52,591 nucleotides of DNA from CAZNHL01 sp964572965. GTDB lineage: Bacteria; Bacteroidota; Bacteroidia; Cytophagales; UBA9547. Shown here piece after piece: positions 43,888-52,339 of the stretch. The notes below the pieces were generated by a model. The model was not told the DNA's origin and did no database searches. It worked only from the letters and a program-made list of their open reading frames with translations. The position numbers and the translations under genes were made by a program. Within the stretch, counting starts at the first letter, position 1; the number at the start of each line of letters is the position of its first letter. The stretch is from positions 1 through 52,591 of the forward strand of contig CAZNHL010000023.1 of assembly GCA_964572965.1 (NCBI GenBank), written 5' to 3'.

Positions 43888-45675
43888 TTAATAGTAAATA
43901 GGCTGGTCTAGTTTTTTCTCTATTCTGTATGCTGCATTCATTAAGCCTACATGGCTATATGTTTGCGGGAAGTTCCCCCATTGAGCCCCATCGAGCCCTA
44001 CATCTTCACTCAGTAAACCCAAGTGATTACCATAACCGGCCAACTCTTCAAATGCTTTGATAGCTTCATCAAGACGGCCAACACAGGCCAAAGCTTCCAC
44101 ATACCAGAAAGCGCAGATCAAAAAAGTAGATTTGGGTTTACCGAAATCATCGGCATGCAGATATCTGTAGAATAAAGCTTTATCGGCTTTCAATTCTTGT
44201 TCCAATGCTTTCAGGTGCAATTTTGCCCTATCGGAATTCGGGTCCAGATAGTTAAGAGAAATCAAAGGAAGGCAACTTGCATCCAGATATGGGCTATCGA
44301 TTGCCTGCCTGTAAACACTTTGTTCTTTGCTATAACATTTCTCTATCTGAGAAGCAGAAACCTTAATCAGCTCTGCCGCATTAGCCATTAACTCTTTGTC
44401 TCCGAACTCATGCGCTATCTTATAAGCTGCTTTGCTGCCTATCCAGTGAAAAAGTAAAGTATAACAGTGCACCTGTGCCATATTTCTGAACTCCCAGATA
44501 CCTGCATCTTTTTCATTCATCGTTTCTTTAATTTTACGCAACAGGTAATACACCAAAGAAAGGTTATGCTTCTTCATTCTATGGTTAAACCGTTTATCTA
44601 CATAGAGCGGCAACAAACTTGCAAGTACCTGCCCGTAGGCATCATTCTGAATATGCGTATATGCATCATTCCCGATCCTCACAGGCTGATTGCCCAGATA
44701 ACCATCTAAAGGCAACTCCTTTTCCACAATTTTCTTTTCACCCAGAATGGTAAATAATGGCTGAATCCGTTCATCCTGATCGCTGATAATATTTTCCACA
44801 TAATGGATATATTTCTCCAACTCTTCAAAGTGCCCTATATTATTAAAGGCTGTAAGTGTATAATAAGTATCCCGCAGCCAGCAGTAGCGATAATCCCAGT
44901 TCCGGGTCGACTGATGAAATTCCGGCAAGCTTGCGGTTCCTGAAGCTATAATGCCACCTGTATCTTCATATTGGTGCAATTTTAATACAAGTGCGGAACG
45001 GATAATTTTTTCCTGGAAAAAACGTCCGATTGAAGTAGTCTTGATCCAATTCTGCCAGTAGCGTGTCGTTTTCTCCAGAAAATCCTCAACCGTTGTTTCC
45101 AATGATGCTTCCAAAGGTACACCATAGGTAAAGGCCAGGTACTCCGTTTCTGTTAATACAAATGGGATTTCATTAAGAATATAATTACAAGAAACACTAC
45201 TTGTTAGCCTTACCTGCTGACCGATATTGAGATAACGGATGTGATTACTTCCACTCACAATTTCGGGTTGTGAGCGACCATAATCGTAGACAGGGCGACA
45301 GGAAATTTTGATCTGCGGCCTGCCGCTTAATACTTCAATTTTGCGCATCAGCATTAAAGGTTTGAAATACCTTTCATACTGATTAAAGCGAGGAGCAAAA
45401 TCTGTCAGTTTGAATTTACTGCCATCAGAACAAGTAAATTCTGTAACCAGAATATTGGTATTGGGAAGATAGTATTGATCAGAGGTGAACCGATCATCGG
45501 CGGGACGAACATAAAACTGTCCTCCTTGCTTTTCGTCCAGTAAGCTACCGAATACAAAACTGCTGTCAAACTTTGGCAGGCAAAGCCATTTCACATTGGC
45601 ACCAGTATCTATGTAGGCGAGAAACGAGCAATTGCCTACAATACCCATATTGTATTTGTGTGTTTGTTGCTTCAT
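43888..45675 (-). CDS. GH15 family glucoamylase/trehalase-like glycoside hydrolase
   Basis: A 595-residue (alpha/alpha)6-barrel enzyme of the bacterial GH15 group. The N-terminal beta-domain begins GIVGNCSFLAYIDTGANVKWLCLPKFDSS. The barrel has NWDYRYCWLRDTYYTL (near 264), the GH15 substrate-binding signature. The C-terminal SEDVGLDGAQWGNFPQTYSHVGLMNAAYR (near 553) includes the usual second Glu/Asp region. No signal peptide, so cytoplasmic. The family includes glucoamylases and bacterial trehalases. Position in front of otsAB favours trehalose or alpha-glucan turnover, but the substrate is not proven by sequence. Confidence 0.88.
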   Translation of the reverse strand: MKQQTHKYNMGIVGNCSFLAYIDTGANVKWLCLPKFDSSFVFGSLLDEKQGGQFYVRPADDRFTSDQYYLPNTNILVTEFTCSDGSKFKLTDFAPRFNQYERYFKPLMLMRKIEVLSGRPQIKISCRPVYDYGRSQPEIVSGSNHIRYLNIGQQVRLTSSVSCNYILNEIPFVLTETEYLAFTYGVPLEASLETTVEDFLEKTTRYWQNWIKTTSIGRFFQEKIIRSALVLKLHQYEDTGGIIASGTASLPEFHQSTRNWDYRYCWLRDTYYTLTAFNNIGHFEELEKYIHYVENIISDQDERIQPLFTILGEKKIVEKELPLDGYLGNQPVRIGNDAYTHIQNDAYGQVLASLLPLYVDKRFNHRMKKHNLSLVYYLLRKIKETMNEKDAGIWEFRNMAQVHCYTLLFHWIGSKAAYKIAHEFGDKELMANAAELIKVSASQIEKCYSKEQSVYRQAIDSPYLDASCLPLISLNYLDPNSDRAKLHLKALEQELKADKALFYRYLHADDFGKPKSTFLICAFWYVEALACVGRLDEAIKAFEELAGYGNHLGLLSEDVGLDGAQWGNFPQTYSHVGLMNAAYRIEKKLDQPIYY

Positions 45676-45788
45676 AAATCAGGGTTTTAAAGCGTAAAAC
45701 TTAACAAAAAAGAATACCCGGGTTTCTCAATGAGTAACCTTAAAAGGGGTTTATAAAAAGACTTTTTATTTAATGGCAACGATGGCCA

Positions 45789-45891
45789 CAAAAAGCGTTT
45801 GCAGCATGAGTAAACGCTAAAAACCACAAGTCTCAAGGACTTATTAACGGGACGCAGAAAATACTCCCGGCTTCTGTCTTCTACAGAAAGC
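45789..45891 (-). promoter_or_regulatory. candidate structured leader with terminator-like last hairpin
   Basis: Read toward GH15 (minus strand), four consecutive hairpins occur. First, GCTTTCTGT pairing with ACAGAAGC with one bulge (45891-45883 / 45877-45870). Second, CGGGA/TCCCG (45869-45865 / 45852-45848). Third, AAGTC/GACTT (45842-45838 / 45832-45828). Fourth, AGCGTTT/AAACGCT (45818-45812 / 45800-45794), followed by TTTTTG. The last resembles an attenuator or terminator before the GH15 gene. No known riboswitch class recognised. Confidence 0.35.
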
Positions 45892-45929
45892 TTACCTAAG
45901 TATAACGAAAAAATATGCCAAAAGTGTAA

Positions 45930-45975
45930 AAAGAAAGAAAAAAATAACCCGGGACACTACAAATATCCCGGGTTA
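45930..45975 (-). terminator. intrinsic terminator of the small lipoprotein gene
   Basis: 10-bp perfect arms TAACCCGGGA (45945-45954) and TCCCGGGTTA (45966-45975). On the minus strand it is followed by TTTTTTTCTTTCTTTTT. It lies 25 bases after the stop at 46000. Confidence 0.88.
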
Positions 45976-45999
45976 AAGCTCCTTGTGTTTACAATAAAA

Positions 46000-46182
46000 C
46001 TATTGTTTTAACTTCGATTTTTTCACCTTTGTAGTATCATTATAGTCAGACGGACCGCTTTCATGATGATATCTTGCCGTTGACACTTTCACACCTTTTT
46101 TCGCACGTTTAGCACAGGCTGTAACCATTAATACAATTCCTAAAATGAGCAAAAAAGCTACTTTGAGACTTCTCACATTCAT
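46000..46182 (-). CDS. very small lipoprotein (60 residues)
   Basis: A signal peptide with a 16-residue hydrophobic core ends in the lipobox VTAC (Cys23). The mature peptide of 38 residues is polar, with a Lys-rich start (AKRAKKGVK) and a HH pair, ending KKSKLKQ. No domain. It has a dedicated terminator, which argues that it is a real short gene and not a chance frame. Function unknown. Confidence 0.65.
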   Translation of the reverse strand: MNVRSLKVAFLLILGIVLMVTACAKRAKKGVKVSTARYHHESGPSDYNDTTKVKKSKLKQ

Positions 46183-46264
46183 ATCTTTCTGTTTGTTAAA
46201 ATCGACCCTTCTTCAATTATAAATATTAAATGACTATCCTCTTTTATGAACCTTATTATTTTTC

Positions 46265-46375
46265 CGCAGGTAACGCTGAATTTCGCAGATTAGGTTTTAA
46301 AACTTCAATGGAAAAACCTGAAACTTTAACATTCAACAAAATTTACGCTATCAGCGAGATTAGCGGGCAAAATTC
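46265..46375. repeat. possible degenerate intergenic repeat
   Basis: Between the small lipoprotein gene and the PfpI gene, segments CGCTGAATTTCGCAGATTAG (near 46272) and CAGCGAGATTAGCGGG (near 46351) resemble the dispersed intergenic repeat motifs with CAGCG/CGCAGATTA units that I recall from Bacteroidota genomes. An open frame of 77 codons crosses it but has no recognised protein features. Low confidence; only one copy is visible in this window. Confidence 0.25.
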
Positions 46376-46429
46376 AGAATCCCTGTTAAATGAATGGGAA
46401 GGTACGATGAAACGGATACTCAATAAATG

Positions 46430-46948
46430 CTATTTGAATGCTGCAATATACAACTTCATATAAGCAGGTAAATCAGGCGGACGCTGAGCAGAAATCATAT
46501 GACCGTCAGCCACCGCAGGTTTATCAACCCATATGGCACCTGCATTCTCCATATCATCTTTAATGCCCGGAGTGCTTGTAAGGGTAATTCCTTTTAATAT
46601 TTTAGCCGAAGCCAGCACCCAGCCTGCATGACAAATATGCCCTAACGGTTTTTTATGTTCATGTGCATGCTTAACTATTTCCAGCACTTTTGTAAAGCGG
46701 CGTATTTTGTCCGGAGCCCATCCGCCTGGTACTAAAACCCCGTCATAATCGGCAGGATTTATTTCATCCCAACTCATATCTGCCACTGCCGGAACTCCAT
46801 ATTTGCCTATATACTTATCTCCTTTTATTTCGCCTGCAAGATGTACGGTTGCGCCTTCTTCTCTCAGGCGATAAATCGGATACCACAATTCAAGATCTTC
46901 AAAATCATGGTGCACAAATGATAGAATTTTCTTATTGGCTAAAGACAT
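46430..46948 (-). CDS. DJ-1/PfpI family protein
   Basis: A 172-residue class I amidotransferase-like protein of the PfpI group. The nucleophile elbow GHICHAGWVLASA (near 103-115) supplies the Cys-His pair. FEDLELWYPIYRLREEG at the N-terminus supplies the conserved Glu, and VLVPGGWAPDKIR is typical. Relatives act as stress proteins, deglycase-like enzymes or proteases; the activity is not assignable. An in-frame TTG eight codons upstream (46972) exists; ATG 46948 gives the usual length. It is divergent from a thioredoxin-reductase-like gene across a perfect 31-bp palindrome. Confidence 0.9.
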   Translation of the reverse strand: MSLANKKILSFVHHDFEDLELWYPIYRLREEGATVHLAGEIKGDKYIGKYGVPAVADMSWDEINPADYDGVLVPGGWAPDKIRRFTKVLEIVKHAHEHKKPLGHICHAGWVLASAKILKGITLTSTPGIKDDMENAGAIWVDKPAVADGHMISAQRPPDLPAYMKLYIAAFK

Positions 46949-46995
46949 CGCATCTTTTTTAGTAAGTCTCAAAGCAAGTGTATTTTTTTGACAAA

Positions 46996-47026
46996 TTCAA
47001 TATTGCAACATTGTTGCAATATTGAA
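46996..47026. promoter_or_regulatory. perfect 31-bp palindromic operator candidate between divergent redox genes
   Basis: Arms TTCAATATTGCAACA (46996-47010) and TGTTGCAATATTGAA (47012-47026) are perfect 15-bp reverse complements separated by one T. It lies 22 bases upstream of the thioredoxin-reductase-like ATG (47048) and about 48 bases from the PfpI ATG, in the shared promoter region. The size and symmetry fit a binding site for a dimeric repressor. No regulator gene is adjacent. Confidence 0.7.
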
Positions 47027-47047
47027 AAGTATCCCTAAATTAGTACT

Positions 47048-47962
47048 ATGAAACAAAACACATTTGATGCAATTATAATCGGAGGCAGTTATGCAGGACT
47101 TTCCGGAGCCATGGCACTTGGCCGCGCAATCAGAAAAGTATTAATTATTGATAGTGATAACCCATGCAATAAACAAACACCCTATTCGCATAATTTTCTG
47201 ACACAGGACGGTTCAACTCCGGCTGAAATAAGAGCAAAAGCAATAGAACAGGTATTAGCCTATCCAACAATAACTTTTGTTAAAGACAAGGCGCTGTCAG
47301 TACAAAAAGACGGTGACTTATTCGAAATACTAACAGGAAAAGGAGATAAATACACAGCCACAAAACTCCTGTTTGCTACCGGCGTTAATGACCAGATACC
47401 GGATATTGACGGTTTTGCCGCTTGCTGGGGAATTTCAATCATTCATTGTCCTTATTGCCATGGTTATGAAGTAAAAGGCCAGAAAACAGCCATTATGGCT
47501 AATGGCGATATTGCTTTCCACATGACTGCTCTTATCAGCAACTGGACAAAAGAAATCATATTGCTGACAAATGGCAAATCCACACTTAGTGCGGAGCAAA
47601 ATGCCCTTCTGAACAAAAGAGGTATACAGGTTATTGAAACCAAAATTACAGCTGTTAAGCAAGATAAAGGTCATCTGGAAAAGGTAGTTTTTGCAGATGG
47701 CAATTCATTGGTTATTTCTGTGATGTATGCCAAAATACCCTTTTCCCAGCATTCTGATATTCCGCAGCAGCTGGGCTGTGAACTGACTGAAGAAGGTTAT
47801 ATAAAAGTTGATGAACTACAAAAAACAACTGTTCCGGGAATTTACGCTGCGGGCGACAATACAACCATGGCTCGTGCAGTTGCACAGGCGGTATGGGCGG
47901 GTGCCAGAGCGGGAATTTCCATCAATAATGAGCTGATATTTGAGCTAACCGATCATGAATAA
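47048..47962 (+). CDS. thioredoxin reductase-like NAD(P)/FAD-dependent oxidoreductase
   Basis: The 304-residue flavoprotein has the FAD-binding loop IIIGGSYAGLSGAMALGRA at the N-terminus and a redox-active CxxC in HCPYCHGYEV (near 136-145). The C-terminal FAD motif GIYAAGDNTTMARAVAQAVWAGARAG is intact. The length and CPYC disulfide fit the thioredoxin-reductase-like branch whose partner thioredoxin is often missing. The middle NAD(P) site is shortened. It is regulated probably through the 31-bp palindrome shared with the PfpI gene. A terminator follows. Alternative: bacillithiol-disulfide-type or orphan flavin reductase. Confidence 0.9.
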   Translation: MKQNTFDAIIIGGSYAGLSGAMALGRAIRKVLIIDSDNPCNKQTPYSHNFLTQDGSTPAEIRAKAIEQVLAYPTITFVKDKALSVQKDGDLFEILTGKGDKYTATKLLFATGVNDQIPDIDGFAACWGISIIHCPYCHGYEVKGQKTAIMANGDIAFHMTALISNWTKEIILLTNGKSTLSAEQNALLNKRGIQVIETKITAVKQDKGHLEKVVFADGNSLVISVMYAKIPFSQHSDIPQQLGCELTEEGYIKVDELQKTTVPGIYAAGDNTTMARAVAQAVWAGARAGISINNELIFELTDHE

Positions 47963-48022
47963 TGGTTTATGAAGAGCAGGTTTATACCCGTTTTTACTTC
48001 AACATCTGATCCGGATATACAA

Positions 48023-48060
48023 GAAAAATACTTGGCTGTCTAATTTAGCCAGGTATTTTC
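48023..48060 (+). terminator. intrinsic terminator of the thioredoxin-reductase-like gene
   Basis: Hairpin with arms AAAATACTTGGCT (48025-48037) and AGCCAGGTATTTT (48047-48059), complementary apart from one G-T pair. T-rich flank. It lies 62 bases after the stop at 47962. Confidence 0.7.
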
Positions 48061-48071
48061 AGTTAAATTTA

Positions 48072-48176
48072 GCGTAAAAAACAATCTTTTATTAGTCAAC
48101 TCCGTATACAACCCTTGCATTGCATTTACGCAATTTAGTCAACTAACAAAATTAAATTTTTCTATTAATCCCCCCC
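48072..48176 (+). promoter_or_regulatory. repeat-bearing upstream region of the T9SS surface protein gene
   Basis: Contains a direct repeat TTAGTCAACT (48092-48101 and 48135-48144, 43 bp apart) and an inverted pair GCGTAAA/TTTACGC (48072-48078 and 48125-48131). A C7 homopolymer (48170-48176) lies 12 bases before the ATG. The promoter itself could not be assigned. Confidence 0.35.
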
Positions 48177-48188
48177 AAATAGATAATT

Positions 48189-50003
48189 ATGAAAAAACAT
48201 TTACTATTTCTATTTACACTTTTGCTGGTCGTCAGTAGTTTGTCGGCCCAAACCACGGGTACATTTGTGGTTGCAGACAATACAACCCGCTTTGCCTCAT
48301 GTATAGACAGTACAATTACTATTGAGGATATTTTTGCAACTACAGGAATCCGCGATTTAAATGACCCTGATGACGATATCAGCAAGTATACCATATTTCG
48401 TCTGAGCGGTTCTTTAATCACAACTGATGAACTAACCTCTTTTAAAATAAGCGATTACCCCGCTGTTTTTATTAAAAAGAATAATACAGAAACAAATGGC
48501 CGCAATGGTATACAGATTTGGTTAAGTGTTCTTACTCCACCTACTACCCTATTTGATGTAGACTCTCTTAATTATATAGTAGAAAGAGGTGCAAAAGTGA
48601 ATTATTTAAGCAACTTTTTCGCTCATCTGAACCTCTGGAGCACCGGTTTACCAGAAGCACCTTTACAGGAACGTATTATTTTTACAGACCTGGCAACCGG
48701 CATCAGCAATCCGATAAGCCAGGCACCAAACTGGAGTAACGTTGGAAAAGGAAACTATAAATTAAAAATATCAACCCGCGGTTGCGCTGCTGAACCAATT
48801 GCTGACAGCATTTACGTAATTGTAAAAGAAAATCCTTGTAATAACGTAGAGTTCAAAAACATACCATCTGTTTGTCTTGATCAGGTAATTGATGTTACTC
48901 CATATGTCTATGTCAATGGCACCGTAGCCAACAGTACAGATTTGGCAAATATGACATTCAAGAACAAAAGCGATCTCACTAATACTACAATATCGACTCT
49001 GAATCCTACAGCCATCGATATTGCCGCTATGTATAACAGAACAGAGATGCTTTATCCGAGGGTGGAAATCACCTATCAGCCCAACATTGATATGAATGCA
49101 GGATGCCATACCTATACCTATATGTTCAACACTAAGGTACCTGCCAAATTTGTCTCTACAGATGTAGTATTAACAACTGACAATTATGGTAAAAGCTCTA
49201 ACTATCAACTTGGTGGGGAGTTCAAAGCTTTCAACAATGTATTCCATAAAAATGTATTGAAAAAACTATACATAGATAATTATACAGGATTTTCAGGCTC
49301 TGAGCTGAGTTATTTTAGCGACAGCGAACTTCAGAACCCGGTAGTTGGTGATGACCTTTCCGCAGGTACTTATACTGGCCTTATTACCAACCCGGCCTGT
49401 GAAACAGACCGCACAACGTTCTCTCTTAACATCACCAATACCGACTTTAAGATCACCTGGCAAAGCGCACCTGGTATGGGTAAAGGCTATTATACCTTCA
49501 ATGCACCAAATACTTATCCGGGTGCTACTTATACATGGTTTGCATGGAGCGGCGATATTGTATCCGGTGCAGGAACAGACCAGGTCATTGTTTATTACTC
49601 CGAAAGGGCAGCACAATCTGTAGCGGTAAGTTGTAAGATCACGCTTCCAGCTGTCCGTACTGAAGGCAGTAATGAACTTAACAGTTCTGTATACCTTACT
49701 TCTGATAATCAGACAGGTGTTTTTCAGGAAATTGAAGCGGTTGACGATATTGTAACTACCGTAGACGACGATGTATTGACTTCAGTAGCCTCTATGGTTT
49801 ACCCAAACCCTTCAGAAGGCACCTTTGCGATCTCCGGTAATGGTGAATATGGCTTGCAGGTTTTCGATATCATAGGTCAGTTGATCTATAGCGATAATTC
49901 TTATACAGCTGCTTCGCCGGTCAATATTACCAACAAAGGAGTATATTTTATACACCTTACTCAGAATAGCAACAGGCAAATATTGAAAGTTATCTTAAAA
50001 TAG
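48189..50003 (+). CDS. secreted protein with T9SS type A sorting domain
   Basis: A 604-residue exported protein: signal peptide to about residue 20 (VVSSLSAQ), a long beta-rich body with no catalytic domain that I recognise, and a C-terminal type A sorting domain of about 75 residues. The sorting domain reads YPNPSEGTFAIS, LQVFDIIGQLIYSDN and GVYFIHLTQNSNRQILKVILK, the usual strand order. The body has a few cysteines (ASCIDST, RGCAAEP, NPCNNVEF, PSVCLDQ, AGCHTY, NPACETD) consistent with extracellular disulfides. Exported by T9SS and attached or released at the surface. Adhesion or matrix role is inference. It ends at a bidirectional terminator. Confidence 0.88.
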   Translation: MKKHLLFLFTLLLVVSSLSAQTTGTFVVADNTTRFASCIDSTITIEDIFATTGIRDLNDPDDDISKYTIFRLSGSLITTDELTSFKISDYPAVFIKKNNTETNGRNGIQIWLSVLTPPTTLFDVDSLNYIVERGAKVNYLSNFFAHLNLWSTGLPEAPLQERIIFTDLATGISNPISQAPNWSNVGKGNYKLKISTRGCAAEPIADSIYVIVKENPCNNVEFKNIPSVCLDQVIDVTPYVYVNGTVANSTDLANMTFKNKSDLTNTTISTLNPTAIDIAAMYNRTEMLYPRVEITYQPNIDMNAGCHTYTYMFNTKVPAKFVSTDVVLTTDNYGKSSNYQLGGEFKAFNNVFHKNVLKKLYIDNYTGFSGSELSYFSDSELQNPVVGDDLSAGTYTGLITNPACETDRTTFSLNITNTDFKITWQSAPGMGKGYYTFNAPNTYPGATYTWFAWSGDIVSGAGTDQVIVYYSERAAQSVAVSCKITLPAVRTEGSNELNSSVYLTSDNQTGVFQEIEAVDDIVTTVDDDVLTSVASMVYPNPSEGTFAISGNGEYGLQVFDIIGQLIYSDNSYTAASPVNITNKGVYFIHLTQNSNRQILKVILK

Positions 50004-50022
50004 CGATAACTAATTACTTAAT

Positions 50023-50058
50023 AAAAAAGGGTCCCCGTATATATGAGGACCCTTTTTT
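50023..50058. terminator. bidirectional intrinsic terminator between the T9SS protein and desaturase genes
   Basis: 12-bp perfect arms AAAAAAGGGTCC (50023-50034) and GGACCCTTTTTT (50047-50058), loop of 12 bases, flanked by A6 and T6. It serves both convergent genes. Confidence 0.9.
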
Positions 50059-50077
50059 GTTATATTTTCTTCACTAA

Positions 50078-51151
50078 TCAGAAAGCCATTCCCATTTTCC
50101 GGATATGTTTCAGATGAGACAAAAAAGCCAGCCCCATAGAAGGGAACTCTTTATATGTAACATTAAACTCTTTACAGGTTTCTTTTACAAATGCATTGAT
50201 TGCCGGATAATGTACATGACTGATACGTGGAAACAAGTGATGTTCTACCTGAAAGTTCAACCCGCCAAGGCACCATGACAAAAACTTATTCTTAGTATCA
50301 AAGTTTGCTGTTGTTTCCACCTGATGAATAGCCCACTCCTGTTCTATTTTTGATGTTTCTTCACTGGCCTGCGGGAAAGCCGTACCTTCTACCACATGTG
50401 CCAACTGAAACACAATACCAATGGTAAGACCAAACACAAAAGTCATAATACCAAAACCAATGAGCGTATTCACCAATCCTGCAAAATAAATAGGCAACAC
50501 CAGGTAAACCAGCACATAAGAAACTTTAGTTATCCAGAAAATCAGATGCTCTTTCAAAGGCCACTTCTGGTTTTCTTTACCAGGAGCAACTTTTCCTGTA
50601 AAATACTTCACGAAATCATTCATAAATACCCAGGAAAGATAAGAAACGCCATAAAGTATCACCCAATAAATATGCTGAAAACGATGTATCCAATACAAAC
50701 GCTGTTCTGCATGCAGGCGCATAAACGGCTTTAGCTCAATATCTTCATCCATACCTTCAATATTTGTATAACTATGGTGATTTATATTATGCTTCGCTTT
50801 CCAAAACATCACATTGCCCCCAAGTAAGTTCAGAGAATACGCGGAAAGTTCATTCAGCCATTTAAACTTCGAAAAGCTATTGTGTGCACCTTCATGCATA
50901 ATATTAAAACCCAGAAATGCCAGATTCACTCCTAACAAAGCACAGAGAGCCACAGCCACCAAAGCCCCTGGATTGAAGAAGACAAGCGTAACATACATAC
51001 AAACTGCTGTACAAACCTGGAAAACACTCTTGAAATACAGCGCTTTATTTCCTGTAGGAGCTATATTGTTTGTCAGAAAATACTGATCAACCTTCTCTTT
51101 AAGACTTTTATAAAAAAGGTTATTCTTATTATTAAAAGATACTTTTTGCAA
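50078..51151 (-). CDS. acyl-lipid/acyl-CoA fatty acid desaturase
   Basis: A 357-residue membrane desaturase of the di-iron family. The three His boxes are visible: HEGAHNSF (near 85), HNINHHSYTN (near 122) and QVEHHLF (near 303), with the iron-binding pattern HxxxH, HxxHH, QxxHH. Hydrophobic segments surround them. The QxxHH form is seen in front-end or Delta-type desaturases, but this protein has no cytochrome b5 domain. It introduces a double bond into fatty acyl chains and so adjusts membrane fluidity; regiospecificity unknown. The start is TTG 51151 (LQKVSFNNKNN, the family N-terminus); a TTG at 51187 is also in frame, and there is no nearby ATG. Confidence 0.88.
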   Translation of the reverse strand: MQKVSFNNKNNLFYKSLKEKVDQYFLTNNIAPTGNKALYFKSVFQVCTAVCMYVTLVFFNPGALVAVALCALLGVNLAFLGFNIMHEGAHNSFSKFKWLNELSAYSLNLLGGNVMFWKAKHNINHHSYTNIEGMDEDIELKPFMRLHAEQRLYWIHRFQHIYWVILYGVSYLSWVFMNDFVKYFTGKVAPGKENQKWPLKEHLIFWITKVSYVLVYLVLPIYFAGLVNTLIGFGIMTFVFGLTIGIVFQLAHVVEGTAFPQASEETSKIEQEWAIHQVETTANFDTKNKFLSWCLGGLNFQVEHHLFPRISHVHYPAINAFVKETCKEFNVTYKEFPSMGLAFLSHLKHIRKMGMAF

Positions 51152-51625
51152 TTTTATTTTAATTTCGATCCATACAAATAACGGCAATTTTTACCCTTTA
51201 ATTTCATCACGGCATTGCCTTTTAAAGAATAAATTGTCGAAACTTCATTTAAAGCACAATACAACACTATTTATTCAACACTAACCTGGCATATTCAGAA
51301 TATCTTTTTACCCCACTATCTGCGAAATGATGATAAAAGAGGGCCGTCATCGGTTTAAAACTGTCCGCAAACAAATAAATACCCTGATTGTCTTAGTTAA
51401 AATATTAAGACATGGTAGTAATGAGGATACATTTCTTTACAAAATCACTATGTGTTGCTAATAGCACGGTTAATATTTAAAACAAATTGTTCATATCTCA
51501 ATACTTATTCTGCGACAAACTAAATTTAAAAAACATATTATCAATAGCGTGATAATACTAATTTAGCAGACGTTTTACACCCGTTTATGACACAACCGGG
51601 CTCATAAAACAAAAATGATAAAACA
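51152..51625. other. divergent intergenic region, no gene seen
   Basis: AT-rich spacer between the leftward desaturase and the rightward DUF2071 gene. Short frames only. I found no convincing promoter match; TAATTTAG near 51559, one mismatch from TAnnTTTG, is the best candidate for the rightward gene. No tRNA or repeat array. Confidence 0.5.
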
Positions 51626-52339
51626 ATGAAAGATGTATTTTTAAGTGCCGAGTGGAAAAATCTTATTATGGCCAACTATGTGGTTGACAAAAAAGTACTT
51701 GAACCGTACCTGCCGGCAAATACAGAACTAGACTTGTGGAATAATACCTGTTATGTGAGCCTTGTCGGATTCATGTTTTTAAATACACGGATCAAAGGCT
51801 TTAAGATACCATTTCACATTAATTTTGAAGAGGTAAATCTCCGGTTTTATGTGAAGTATAAAGACAAAAATGAATGGAAACGAGGAGTTGTGTTTATTAA
51901 AGAAATTGTCCCTAAACCTGCACTCACATTCATTGCCAATACCGTGTATGGAGAACATTATGAAACATTACCGATGTCACACAAATGGGAGCAAAAACCA
52001 GATTCCTTATTTGTTGAATATAAATGGCAAAAAGCAAATGAATGGAATACAATAGCAGTCAGCACCCATCCCGAACCAATTGACATTCTGCCTGGAAGCG
52101 AAGAAGAATTTATAACTGAACATTACTGGGGATACACAAAAACAGATGCTAATAAAACCTCAGAATATGGTGTTGAACATCCACGATGGAAAGTCTATAA
52201 AACGTTAGACCAAAAGATAGATGTCAACTTCGCCCAAAACTACGGAGAACAATTTGAGTTTTTAAATTCATCAACACCCAAATCAGTCTTTCTCGCCGAA
52301 GGCTCTGAAATATTCGTAAAAAAAGGCAAACGGATCTAA
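51626..52339 (+). CDS. DUF2071 (YqjF-like) family protein
   Basis: A 237-residue protein matching the DUF2071/YqjF layout. It begins with SAEWKNLIMANYVVDKKVLEPYLP (near 7), continues with CYVSLVGFMFLNTRIKGFKIPFHINFEEVNLRFYV, and has FITEHYWGYTK near 152-162. YqjF has been linked to resistance to 2-nitroimidazole/nitrotoluene compounds in one species; the biochemical function is unknown. No signal peptide. Monocistronic as far as the sequence shows. Confidence 0.85.
   Translation: MKDVFLSAEWKNLIMANYVVDKKVLEPYLPANTELDLWNNTCYVSLVGFMFLNTRIKGFKIPFHINFEEVNLRFYVKYKDKNEWKRGVVFIKEIVPKPALTFIANTVYGEHYETLPMSHKWEQKPDSLFVEYKWQKANEWNTIAVSTHPEPIDILPGSEEEFITEHYWGYTKTDANKTSEYGVEHPRWKVYKTLDQKIDVNFAQNYGEQFEFLNSSTPKSVFLAEGSEIFVKKGKRI

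Larger units (their letters stand above)
45676..45999. other. leader/intergenic region upstream of the GH15-otsAB operon
   Basis: No gene. The left part is the leader and promoter side of the leftward GH15-otsAB operon, with ATAAAAAG-A-CTTTTTAT (45753-45769) and the palindrome ACCCGGGT near 45717. A cluster of four hairpins follows (45794-45891), then the terminator of the small lipoprotein gene (45930-45975). I cannot place the operon promoter with confidence. Confidence 0.5.

Noticed and set aside
46230..46463. 77-codon plus-strand frame
   Set aside because: It runs into the 3' end of the PfpI gene on the other strand, crosses repeat-like sequence and has no recognisable features; more likely non-coding.
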